Shown here one piece after another: positions 1-6,849 of a stretch of DNA of 64,000 nucleotides. Below the pieces are notes generated by a model. The model had not been told where the DNA came from. It was given only the letters and a program-made list of their open reading frames with translations, and did not search any database. Position 1 is the first letter of the stretch. The number at the start of each line of letters is the position of its first letter. The position numbers and the translations under genes were made by a program. The DNA comes from Petropleomorpha daqingensis (GTDB lineage: Bacteria > Actinomycetota > Actinomycetes > Mycobacteriales > Geodermatophilaceae), in the NCBI RefSeq assembly GCF_013408985.1, contig NZ_JACBZT010000001.1:2976001-3040000 (forward strand). Direction: 5' to 3'.

Positions 1-2
1 GG

Positions 3-119
3 TTCGTGCCTGCGGCCGAGGTGCCGCGCGAGGACGCCGAGCTGACCGACTGGCTCTACCGGTGGTGGGCGACCATCGACGGCTGGATCGACACCAGCCG
101 TCGGCAGGAGCCGCGCTGA
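3..119 (+). CDS. C-terminal end of a probable 1-acylglycerol-3-phosphate acyltransferase (5' truncated by window edge)
   Basis: An open frame enters from the left edge and stops with TGA at 117-119, giving the last 38 residues of a protein. The tail (TDWLYRWWATIDGWID, basic end) resembles the C-terminus of actinobacterial PlsC-type lysophosphatidate acyltransferases, where a Trp-rich helix follows the catalytic domain. The catalytic HxxxxD motif lies outside the window, so the name rests only on tail similarity and is tentative. The next gene is on the opposite strand and converges on it after 13 bases. Confidence 0.45.
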   Translation, partial: FVPAAEVPREDAELTDWLYRWWATIDGWIDTSRRQEPR

Positions 120-132
120 TGCGGTGCGGCGC

Positions 133-543
133 TCATGCGCTCGACCACCCGCTCCAGCGGTCGACCCGCACGACGACGAGCGGCCCGGCCGGCGGGTCCA
201 CCCGGTACTGCGGATGCCGCTCGACCAGGGCGGCCAGGCCCGGGTCGCCGGCGTCCGGCTCGTCGACGACCGTGCCGGTGCCGTCGGCACGCACCCACCA
301 CAGCCGGCGCCAGTCCGCCTCGTAGTGGTCCACGAGCAGGGCGCAGCGGGGCTCGCGGCGCAGGTTGGTCAGTCGCTGCAGCTGCGTCGTCCGCTTGGGC
401 TTGGCGTCGACGGCCAGCCAGACGATGTCCCCGGACGTCGCGAACACGACGGGGACGAGGTGCGGAGCGCCGTCCGGTCGGACGGTCGCCAGCCGGGCGA
501 CAGCGGAGGAGGCGAAGCGCTCGCGCAGCTCCGCCGTCTGCAC
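133..543 (-). CDS. F420-binding PPOX-class protein (TIGR03668-like)
   Basis: A 136-residue single-domain protein of the flavin/F420-binding split-barrel (pyridoxamine-phosphate-oxidase-like) fold. The N-terminal part AVARLATVRPDGAPHLVPVVF is the usual first strand pair of this family, and KPKRTTQLQRLTNLRREPRCALLVDHY is the cofactor-phosphate-binding region of F420-type members. The frame runs further upstream, but GTG at 543 follows the preceding stop by only 7 bases with a GGGCGG-like ribosome site, so it is the better start. It follows an F420-dependent LLM oxidoreductase and is probably cotranscribed with it. The exact substrate cannot be read from sequence. Confidence 0.82.
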   Translation of the reverse strand: MQTAELRERFASSAVARLATVRPDGAPHLVPVVFATSGDIVWLAVDAKPKRTTQLQRLTNLRREPRCALLVDHYEADWRRLWWVRADGTGTVVDEPDAGDPGLAALVERHPQYRVDPPAGPLVVVRVDRWSGWSSA

Positions 544-550
544 GGTGCGC

Positions 551-1561
551 TCAGCCGCCCACGCCGGCCGCCGAGCGGCTGGCGACGTCGAGGAACCTCT
601 CGAGCTCGCGCCGGACGTCGGGTCCGCACGGCTGGTAGACGATCTCGGTGACACCGCGTTCGGCCAGGTCGTCGAGCTTGCCGCGGACCTGCTCCGCCGT
701 CCCGCTGAGCGTGGTCGGTTCCATCAGGGTCGATCCGCCCGACTCCCACGCCGCGCGGTCGGCCTCGTTGAGCTCGACGCAGTGCCCGGTGTGCACGGCG
801 ATGTGCCTCCGGTCCTGGGGCGTCCGGCTCACCACCTCGTTCCAGGCGTTCCCACCGGGCAGTCCGGCCACCGCCTCCTGGCCCCCGAACTCGTACGCAC
901 CGTGCCAGGCGAGCGCGGTCCCCGGGCCGCCGGCGAGACGGGCCCGCTCGGCGGTCGGGTCCTCGCCCTCGTCCAGGACGGTGCCCCAGGCCAGGTAGGA
1001 GACCCGCGCGAACTCGCGGGCGAAGTCGGGCAGCTGCAGCGTCGCGTACAGCCCGTCGGCCAGCTCGCGGGTGACCTCGGCGCCCTTCGGCCCCAGCGCG
1101 CTGATCAGGACGGGGACGTCGATCGGCCGGGCCGGCGCGTGGCCGGCCGGATGCATCATCTGCATCTGGGCGCCCTCCCACTCGACCACATCGCCGCGCA
1201 GCAGCCCCCGGTAGGCCCGGATGTACCTGGCCATGAACGACCACGGGATGCCCCTGTAGCCCATCGCCCGGCGTCCCGAGAAACCGGTGCCGAACGCGAC
1301 CTCGACCCGGCCCGGTGCCATCGCCACCAGCATCGCCGTCGCAGCGGCGTTCACCATGGGGTGCCGCAGCGAGGGCACCAGGACGCCGGGTCCGAGGCCG
1401 ATGCGGGAGGTGCGTTCGGCGGCGAGAGCCAGGCACATCCACACGTCGGGGCTGTTCTGCGGGGTGTCGTACAGCCAGGCCCGCGCGTACCCGAGCTCCT
1501 CCGCGAGCGCGATGTTCTCGTGCGAGTCCAGCGCGGTCGGGAAGGCGACCGAGACGTCCAT
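551..1561 (-). CDS. LLM-class (luciferase-like) F420/flavin-dependent oxidoreductase
   Basis: A 336-residue TIM-barrel protein of the bacterial luciferase superfamily. Family signs include the N-terminal VSVAFPTALDSHENIALAEELGYARAWLYD strand-helix unit, TSRIGLGPGVLVPSLRHP (cofactor-binding strand) and PGRVEVAFGTGFSGRRAMG. Members use reduced F420 or FMN to oxidise or reduce small organic substrates. The start at 1561 has a strong AGAGGGGGA ribosome site. It lies 27 bases after an SMP-30/gluconolactonase gene and 7 bases before an F420-binding PPOX protein, so the three probably form a small redox operon. A preference for F420 over FMN is inferred from family and neighbour. Confidence 0.88.
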   Translation of the reverse strand: MDVSVAFPTALDSHENIALAEELGYARAWLYDTPQNSPDVWMCLALAAERTSRIGLGPGVLVPSLRHPMVNAAATAMLVAMAPGRVEVAFGTGFSGRRAMGYRGIPWSFMARYIRAYRGLLRGDVVEWEGAQMQMMHPAGHAPARPIDVPVLISALGPKGAEVTRELADGLYATLQLPDFAREFARVSYLAWGTVLDEGEDPTAERARLAGGPGTALAWHGAYEFGGQEAVAGLPGGNAWNEVVSRTPQDRRHIAVHTGHCVELNEADRAAWESGGSTLMEPTTLSGTAEQVRGKLDDLAERGVTEIVYQPCGPDVRRELERFLDVASRSAAGVGG

Positions 1562-1588
1562 GCGATTCCCCCTCTGCGATCGTCGGGA

Positions 1589-2479
1589 CTAGGGGCGACC
1601 ACCGTGCGGCACGTCGACCCGGCAGGAGAGCAGGCGCGCCTCGCGCGCGGCACTGCGAGCGGCGCGGTCGAAGTCCGGCGCACTGCACAGGAACAGCGTC
1701 CGTCCGTCGGATCCGCCGAGCATGCAGGCGAACACGCCGGTGCCGACGGGCAGTTCCTCGAGGACCTCGCCGCCTTCCCGGAGACGGAGGACCCGGCCGG
1801 CGAGCGCGTCGGCGACCCACAGCGCGCCCTCGGCGTCCAGACCGCAGCCGTCGGGGGCGACCTTCAGCTGCCCGAGTGCCGCCTGGAGGTCACGGTCGCC
1901 CGGCAGCTCACCGAACGACGCCCACACCCGACGGTTGGTCAGCGTGCCGTCCGCGTCGACGTCGAACGCGGTGATGCGGTTGCCGAACGTCTCGTCCACC
2001 AGCAGGACGTCGTCGTCGGTGATCACGCTGCCGTTGGGGAACCACATGTCGTCGGCCACCTGCGTGACCGTCCCGTCGGGGTCGACGCGCAGGAGCACCG
2101 TCGGCTCGACCGGGGCGCCGGCCATCAGGTCGAAGCCGAAGTTGCCGACGAACGCGCGGCCCTGCCCGTCGACGACCATGTCGTTGGGCTCGCCGGTCAC
2201 GTGCGCCGAGAGGTCGGCGTGCGTGGCGAGGGATCCGTCGGGCTCACGGCGCAGCAGCCGGTTGTCGTGCTGGGAGACGATGAGCAGCCGGCCGTCGGGG
2301 AGCCACCCGAGTCCCGACGGCTGACCCGGCACCTCCGCTTCGAGGCGGAGGTCGCTGCCGTCCTCCCGGACCGAGAGCACCTGGTGGGTGTAGAAGTCCG
2401 AGACCCAGATCCGGTCCTCGTGCCAGCGCGGGCACTCGAGGTAGGACAGGCCGTCCATGACGGTGCCGAACTCACGCAT
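1589..2479 (-). CDS. SMP-30/gluconolactonase/LRE family protein
   Basis: A 296-residue six-bladed beta-propeller of the SMP-30/Gluconolaconase/LRE-like region family, a normal length. Characteristic pieces are LECPRWHEDRIWVSDFYTHQVL near the N-terminus (Glu metal ligand), GEPNDMVVDGQGRAFVGNFG (Asn-Asp metal ligands around residues 95-105) and APDGCGLDAEGALWVADA in the C-terminal half. Relatives hydrolyse lactones such as gluconolactone using a divalent metal. ATG at 2479 has GAGGTGA upstream, and a TAGGCT -10-like box lies at 2515-2510. It heads an apparent operon with the LLM oxidoreductase and the F420-binding protein. Confidence 0.88.
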   Translation of the reverse strand: MREFGTVMDGLSYLECPRWHEDRIWVSDFYTHQVLSVREDGSDLRLEAEVPGQPSGLGWLPDGRLLIVSQHDNRLLRREPDGSLATHADLSAHVTGEPNDMVVDGQGRAFVGNFGFDLMAGAPVEPTVLLRVDPDGTVTQVADDMWFPNGSVITDDDVLLVDETFGNRITAFDVDADGTLTNRRVWASFGELPGDRDLQAALGQLKVAPDGCGLDAEGALWVADALAGRVLRLREGGEVLEELPVGTGVFACMLGGSDGRTLFLCSAPDFDRAARSAAREARLLSCRVDVPHGGRP

Positions 2480-2528
2480 GGCTCACCTCGCCGCCCGGTG
2501 ATGCGCCGCAGCCTAACCCCGCTGCCGC

Positions 2529-3587
2529 TCAGGCGCGCACGTCCGCGACGACGACGGAGAGGTTGTCCTCCCCACCCCGGGCCAGGCCCAGTTCCAGCAG
2601 GGTGTCGACGGCGGCCTGCGGGCTCGCCCCGGAGAGCGCCAGCGCGGCGAGCTCGTCGTCCGGCACGTGGTTGAACAGACCGTCGCTGCACAGCACCAGC
2701 CGGTCGCCGGGCACGACCGCCCGCTCCACCGCGTCCAGCGGTACGTCGGGGCCGACGCCCAGCGCGCGGGTCAGGACGCTGCGGTGCGGGTGGCCGACGG
2801 CGTCGGCCTCGGTGAGCTCGCCGTCGCGGACCATCTGCGCGGCCACGGTGTGGTCCTCGGTCAGCCGCTGCAGCCCGCCGTCGCGCACCAGGTAGGCCCG
2901 GCTGTCGCCGACGTGCACGACGCCGAGCACGCCGTCGCCGACCAGGCCGGCGGCGACCAGCGTCGTCCCCATGCCCTCGGACCCGGCCGTGCTCGACCCG
3001 CGCTCCCAGACGGCGAAGTTCGCGGCGCGGACCGCCGTCGCCAGCTCGTCGAGCGAGCCCCCGGTGAAGCTGGCGGCGACCAGCTCGGTGGCCAGGCGCG
3101 AGGCGACCTCGCCGCCGGCGTGGCCGCCGAGACCGTCGGCGACGGCGACGAACCGGGAGCCGGTGACGATCGCGTCCTCGTTGTTCTCCCGGACGAGACC
3201 GATGTCGGTCCGTCCGGCGCAGTCCAGGTACGCCATGGTGTTCCTTCCTGTCGGTCGGTCGGCGGCGCAGCCGAGCAGGGCGAGCGCCTGGTCGAGCGCC
3301 TCGTGCCGGCGCTCGGCGTCGTCGCGGACACGCGCCGCCCAGGCGCGCAGCCGGCCGGGATCGCGGTCCCGGAGCAGCAGCGAGATCTCGGCCAGCGGGA
3401 TCCCGGCGTCGCGCAGCGCGTCGATCAGCCGGGCGTCGCCGAGCTGGGCGGGGGAGTAGTAGCGGTAGGCGGTGTACGGGTCCACGGCCGCGGGCGTCAG
3501 CAACCCGCTCGCGGCGTAGCTCCGCAACTGCTTGGGCGACAGCCCGGACCTCGCCGAGAAGTCGCCGATCGGCATGAGCTCGTCCAC
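2529..3587 (-). CDS. MerR-type DNA-binding domain fused to a PP2C-type Ser/Thr phosphatase
   Basis: A 352-residue two-domain protein. Residues about 5-75 are a MerR winged helix (IGDFSARSGLSPKQLRSYAASGLL, then AYRYYSPAQLGDARLIDALRDAGIPLAEI), followed by a short helical linker. From about residue 117 comes a complete PP2C domain: TDIGLVRENNEDAI, VADGLGGHAGGEVAS (metal Asp), LVVAAG-like strand, VGDSRAYLV, SDGLFNHV and GGEDNLSVVV (metal Asp). All canonical PP2C metal-binding aspartates are visible, so it should be active. No cysteine metal-sensing loop is present. The fusion suggests a transcription factor coupled to protein dephosphorylation. The GTG at 3587 sits 7 bases after a -10-like box, so translation may be leaderless. 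Confidence 0.9.
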   Translation of the reverse strand: MDELMPIGDFSARSGLSPKQLRSYAASGLLTPAAVDPYTAYRYYSPAQLGDARLIDALRDAGIPLAEISLLLRDRDPGRLRAWAARVRDDAERRHEALDQALALLGCAADRPTGRNTMAYLDCAGRTDIGLVRENNEDAIVTGSRFVAVADGLGGHAGGEVASRLATELVAASFTGGSLDELATAVRAANFAVWERGSSTAGSEGMGTTLVAAGLVGDGVLGVVHVGDSRAYLVRDGGLQRLTEDHTVAAQMVRDGELTEADAVGHPHRSVLTRALGVGPDVPLDAVERAVVPGDRLVLCSDGLFNHVPDDELAALALSGASPQAAVDTLLELGLARGGEDNLSVVVADVRA

Positions 3588-3625
3588 GTCGGGCAGCCTG
3601 AGGCCTGACCGGCGGGCAAGGTCAA
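3588..3625 (-). promoter_or_regulatory. MerR-style promoter with 19-base spacer before the MerR-PP2C gene
   Basis: On the minus strand TTGACC (3625-3620) and CAGGCT (3600-3595) are separated by exactly 19 bases, the elongated spacing typical of MerR-controlled promoters. An imperfect dyad, CTTGACC and GGTCAGG around a 9-base centre, sits across the -35 box and spacer. The -10 box is weak (only A2 and T6 match). It ends 7 bases before the GTG, and the -35 box overlaps the stop codon of the upstream tetR gene. Autoregulation is an inference. Confidence 0.5.
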
Positions 3626-4323
3626 GCGGGGCGCGCCGCCCGATCGCGCGAGCTCCAGCCGCGCGCGTGCAGCCGCTCGGCGCCGTCGAGCAGCAGGTCG
3701 AGGGCGAACTCGAACTCGAACTCCTCGTCGCAGCCCGCGCCGACCCCGGACAGGTCGCCCCGGGTCGCGGCCATGGCGACCTCGAGGATGTGCGGGTAGC
3801 GCTGGGCGAACTCGGCCGCCAGCGCGGCCTGCTGCTCGGGGGTCAGCGGCGGGGCGTCGTCGTCCCGCGGCTCGTCGAACAGCTCGGGGCTGAACCCCCA
3901 GATCCGGTTGCCGAGCGCGTGCATCAGGTGGTGCGTCAGGTCCGCCGAGAAGCCGGCGGCGCGGAACATGCCGGTGACCGAGTCCATGTAGGCCAGCACG
4001 GTCGGCGTCCGGCGGGTGCGCGACTCGATGGCCTTGCGCGCCCAGGGGTGGCGCAGCACGACCCGCCGCGCGGAGAGCAGGCGGTGCCGGATCGCCGCCT
4101 TCCAGTCCAGCGCCGGGTCCGGCGGCTCGAACTCGTCGATGAGGACGTCGACCATCCCGTCGAGCAGCTCGTCCTTGTCCTTGACGTGCTTGTACAGCGC
4201 CATGGGGACGACGCCGAGGTCCTGGGCGAGCGCGCGCATGCTCAGCGCCTCGATGCCGGACCGGTCGGCGAGCGCGACGGCGCCCTGCAGGACGCGGTCG
4301 CGGTTGAGCCGTTCGCGGGGCAC
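3622..4323 (-). CDS. TetR-family transcriptional regulator, divergent from the DUF4386 gene
   Basis: A 233-residue regulator. The N-terminal helix-turn-helix is clear (NRDRVLQGAVALADRSGIEALSMRALAQDLGVVPMALYKHVKDKDELLDGMVD). The C-terminal part resembles the TetR_C class seen in TetR-like tetracycline-type repressors and carries a long acidic run (DEEFEFEF). GTG at 4323 with AGGAGGG upstream is preferred to an upstream in-frame start, because the extra residues would be encoded by the operator itself. Two near-identical palindromes lie between it and the divergent DUF4386 gene, so it probably represses both its own gene and that neighbour. Confidence 0.9.
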   Translation of the reverse strand: MPRERLNRDRVLQGAVALADRSGIEALSMRALAQDLGVVPMALYKHVKDKDELLDGMVDVLIDEFEPPDPALDWKAAIRHRLLSARRVVLRHPWARKAIESRTRRTPTVLAYMDSVTGMFRAAGFSADLTHHLMHALGNRIWGFSPELFDEPRDDDAPPLTPEQQAALAAEFAQRYPHILEVAMAATRGDLSGVGAGCDEEFEFEFALDLLLDGAERLHARGWSSRDRAARPA

Positions 4324-4337
4324 CGGCGCCTCCCTCC

Positions 4338-4366
4338 TTGACAGGTGTACACGGTACACCTACGGT
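4338..4366 (+). promoter_or_regulatory. Promoter for the DUF4386 gene with TetR operator O1 inside the spacer
   Basis: TTGACA (4338-4343) and TACGGT (4361-4366) are 17 bases apart, a near-ideal vegetative promoter reading rightward. The spacer holds a perfect palindrome AGGTGTAC-ACG-GTACACCT at 4343-4361. A repressor bound here would cover both promoter elements. The complementary strand has TACCGT at 4356-4351, a possible -10 for the tetR gene. Confidence 0.75.
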
Positions 4367-4375
4367 CTCCGGCAT

Positions 4376-4392
4376 GGTGTACGCCGTACACC
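4376..4392. promoter_or_regulatory. Second TetR operator O2
   Basis: GGTGTAC-GCC-GTACACC repeats the O1 sequence with 7-base arms and the same 3-base centre. The centres of O1 and O2 are 32 bases apart, about three helical turns, so both sites face the same side of the DNA. O2 covers the expected transcription start and early leader of the DUF4386 gene. Confidence 0.75.
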
Positions 4393-4412
4393 TCGAACGG
4401 AGGAGGCCCTCG

Positions 4413-5090
4413 ATGAAACGCAGAACAGCGATCACCGCCGGTGTGCTGTACCTGATCACCCACGTGACGTCGATCGCGGCCGTCGTCCTGTACGGCGGCC
4501 TCCTCGACGACCCGCTGGGCCCCGGGAGCGACACCCGCGTGCTGGTCGGCGGCCTGTGCGACGTGCTCCTCGCGCTGTCCGTCGTCGGCACCGCGGTCGC
4601 GCTGTACCCGGTGGTGAAGCGCCACGGGGAGGGCTTGGCGATCGGCTACGTCGGCCTGCGCACGCTGGAGGCGGCGGTCATCGTCGCCGGCGTCGTCGCG
4701 CTGCTCGCCGTCGTCACCCTGCGGCAGTCGGGCGCCGCGACCGAGCCCGTCGCCGAAGGCCTGGTGGCGGTGCGCGACTGGACGTTCCTGGTCGGCCCGG
4801 GCCTGGTCTGCGGCACGAACACCGTCGTCCTGGCCGCGCTCATGTACCGCTCGCGCCTGGTGCCGCGGTTCATCGCCGTCCTCGGCCTGGTCGGCGGGCC
4901 GCTGGTGTTCGGCTGGAACCTGATGTCGATGTTCGGCGGGACCGAGCTGTTCTCCGCCGTGGCGGTGCTGTTCGTCGCCCCGGTGTTCGCGTGGGAGATC
5001 TGCCTCGCCGTCTACCTGATCGCCAAGGGCTTCCGGCCGACCGTCGTCCCGGCCCCGGTCGTCGACCGCGAGCCGGTCGCCGTCGGCTGA
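4413..5090 (+). CDS. DUF4386 family integral membrane protein
   Basis: A 225-residue membrane protein with about six hydrophobic segments (for example TAGVLYLITHVTSIAAVVLY, VGGLCDVLLALSVVGTAVAL, AVIVAGVVALLAVVTL, FIAVLGLVGGPLVFGW). The YLITHVTSIAA start and the spacing of segments match the DUF4386 family, whose function is unknown. ATG at 4413 follows a strong GGAGGAGG ribosome site. Expression is likely controlled by the divergent TetR through two operators, which suggests an inducible membrane protein; a role in efflux or stress is only a guess. Confidence 0.85.
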   Translation: MKRRTAITAGVLYLITHVTSIAAVVLYGGLLDDPLGPGSDTRVLVGGLCDVLLALSVVGTAVALYPVVKRHGEGLAIGYVGLRTLEAAVIVAGVVALLAVVTLRQSGAATEPVAEGLVAVRDWTFLVGPGLVCGTNTVVLAALMYRSRLVPRFIAVLGLVGGPLVFGWNLMSMFGGTELFSAVAVLFVAPVFAWEICLAVYLIAKGFRPTVVPAPVVDREPVAVG

Positions 5091-5314
5091 AGCGGTCTCG
5101 CTCGGAGCCGGTGCTCCGACACGCCGGGGCCCTGTCGGCCCAGTTGCGGAGCATCTGGTGACCCACCTGTGAGCGGGCTATGTTGCGCCGCGCGGACCGA
5201 TCGGTCTCGCCGGTGTGGCGGGGCCGATCGGACGGACGGGGCGCCAGCGGGGGACAGGTCCACCGGCGGCGGAGGGCCATCCGCCGTCGGATCTCCGACG
5301 CTGGAGGTGGTCTC

Positions 5315-6808
5315 TTGCGTACCGACCGCACTGCCATCATCGCGGGCGCATCGGCAGCTGTGCTGCTCGTGGGGGCGGGCCCGGCCGCGGCCTACCCGTA
5401 CACCGTCGGGGCACCGGTCCTCGCCTCGGCGACCAATCCTCTGAACCCCGCCTGCACGGCCGGCGGGCCGACGGGGACGAACTACCCGAACACCGAGGTG
5501 GAGCCGTTCGTCGCGGTCGATCCGACCAACCCGAACCACATCGTCGGCGTCTACCAGCAGGACCGCTGGAGCGACGGCGGAGCCCGCGGTCTGACCACCT
5601 CGACGTCCCTCACCGGCGGGGCGTCCTGGTCGCAGACCGCCGCCAGGTTCAGCGAGTGCTCCGGCGGCGATCCGGTCTACGACCGTGCCTCCGACCCCTG
5701 GGTCACCTTCGACCCGGCGGGCAACGCCTACCAGATCTCGCTGTCGGTCTCCGCCGACCAGGTGACCTCGGCGATCCTGGTGTCGAAGGGTTCCCCGTTG
5801 GCGAACGGCGACCTCGCCTGGGGTGCGCCCACGACGCTGATCCGCGACGACGACGCCCTGCACTTCAACGACAAGGAGTCGATCACCGCCGACCCGACCA
5901 GGCCGGGGTACGTCTACGCGGTGTGGGACCGCGGCACCCTGCCGGGTGGCAACCGCAGCCTGACTTCCGAGGCGCACTCCTTCGCCTACCGCGGGCAGCC
6001 GATGTTCTCGTTCACGAGCGACTACGGCGCGACGTGGTCGACGCCGGTGGCGATGAGCAACGCGAACGTGTTCACCCTGGGCAACCAGATCGCCGTGCTG
6101 CCCGACGGCACGCTCGTGGACGTCTTCTGGAGCGGTCGCGGCTCGGGCGTGCAGCCCTCGCCGAACCAGAACTTCATCGGCGTGATGGTGTCCACCGACG
6201 CGGGGCGGCACTGGTCGCCGGTCAGCAGGATCTCGAACTTCGTCGATCCTCAGGGCTGCGGCGTCGAGGGGGTCTGCGACCCGGACAACCAGGTGGATCC
6301 GGTGCGCGCCGGGGTGGAGATCCCCGACATCGCGGTCGACGCGGCCGGGCGGATCTACGTGGTGTGGTCCGACGCCCGGTTCTCCGGCGGGACGACGCCG
6401 GACGTGGTCCTGTCCACGTCGACGAACGGCCGGACCTGGACCACGCCGGTGCAGGTGAACCAGACGCCGGTGGCCGCTGCGGCCGCGTTCAACGCGACGG
6501 TGGCGGTGACCTCGGACGGGACCGTCGCCGTTCTCTACTACGACTTCCGGAACAACCTCCCGGGGGGCGGGGCGACCACCTCGGTCGTGCTCGCCCACTC
6601 CCACACGGCCGGGGCGGCCTGGGAACCGGAGCGGTCGCTCTACCCGGGGGACTTCGACATGAGGAACGCACCGGTCGCCCGGGGGTACTTCCTCGGCGAC
6701 TACCAGGGGTTGACCGCGATCGGCCGCAACCTGCTCGCCTTCTTCTCCGTGGCCGGCGCCGTCCCGGGTACGGCCGACGTGGAGGCCGTGTCGATCACCG
6801 CGCCGTGA
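5315..6808 (+). CDS. Secreted sialidase-like (BNR/Asp-box) beta-propeller protein
   Basis: A 497-residue exported protein. The TTG start at 5315 is 7 bases after GGAGG and leads directly into a signal peptide (RTDR, hydrophobic AIIAGASAAVLLVGAG, then AAA-Y cleavage region). Asp-box motifs of the form SxDxGxTW recur: GGASWSQT, DYGATWSTP, DAGRHWSPV, TNGRTWTTP. This is the signature of the sialidase/exo-alpha-sialidase propeller fold. The catalytic arginine triad of true sialidases could not be placed, so enzymatic activity is uncertain. A TATGTT -10-like box at 5179-5184 would give a leader of about 125 bases. It ends at a shared hairpin with the convergent DUF2207 gene. Confidence 0.82.
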   Translation: MRTDRTAIIAGASAAVLLVGAGPAAAYPYTVGAPVLASATNPLNPACTAGGPTGTNYPNTEVEPFVAVDPTNPNHIVGVYQQDRWSDGGARGLTTSTSLTGGASWSQTAARFSECSGGDPVYDRASDPWVTFDPAGNAYQISLSVSADQVTSAILVSKGSPLANGDLAWGAPTTLIRDDDALHFNDKESITADPTRPGYVYAVWDRGTLPGGNRSLTSEAHSFAYRGQPMFSFTSDYGATWSTPVAMSNANVFTLGNQIAVLPDGTLVDVFWSGRGSGVQPSPNQNFIGVMVSTDAGRHWSPVSRISNFVDPQGCGVEGVCDPDNQVDPVRAGVEIPDIAVDAAGRIYVVWSDARFSGGTTPDVVLSTSTNGRTWTTPVQVNQTPVAAAAAFNATVAVTSDGTVAVLYYDFRNNLPGGGATTSVVLAHSHTAGAAWEPERSLYPGDFDMRNAPVARGYFLGDYQGLTAIGRNLLAFFSVAGAVPGTADVEAVSITAP

Positions 6809-6814
6809 GCCGAT

Positions 6815-6849
6815 GGTGACGGTCGGCCGGTTGCCGGCCGGCCGTCACC
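6815..6849. terminator. Bidirectional hairpin terminator between convergent genes
   Basis: GGTGACGGTCGGCCGG pairs with CCGGCCGGCCGTCACC around a 3-base TTG loop: 16 pairs with one G-U wobble. It starts 6 bases after the stop of the BNR protein and overlaps the last codons of the convergent DUF2207 gene. No T-run follows, as is usual in actinomycetes. Confidence 0.8.

Noticed and set aside
365-2674. A 769-codon plus-strand frame
   Set aside because: It is antisense to the F420-binding, LLM and SMP-30 genes, which have clear family motifs.
4324-4359. Longer start for the TetR protein at 4359
   Set aside because: The extra residues would be encoded by operator O1, and GTG 4323 has a strong ribosome site.
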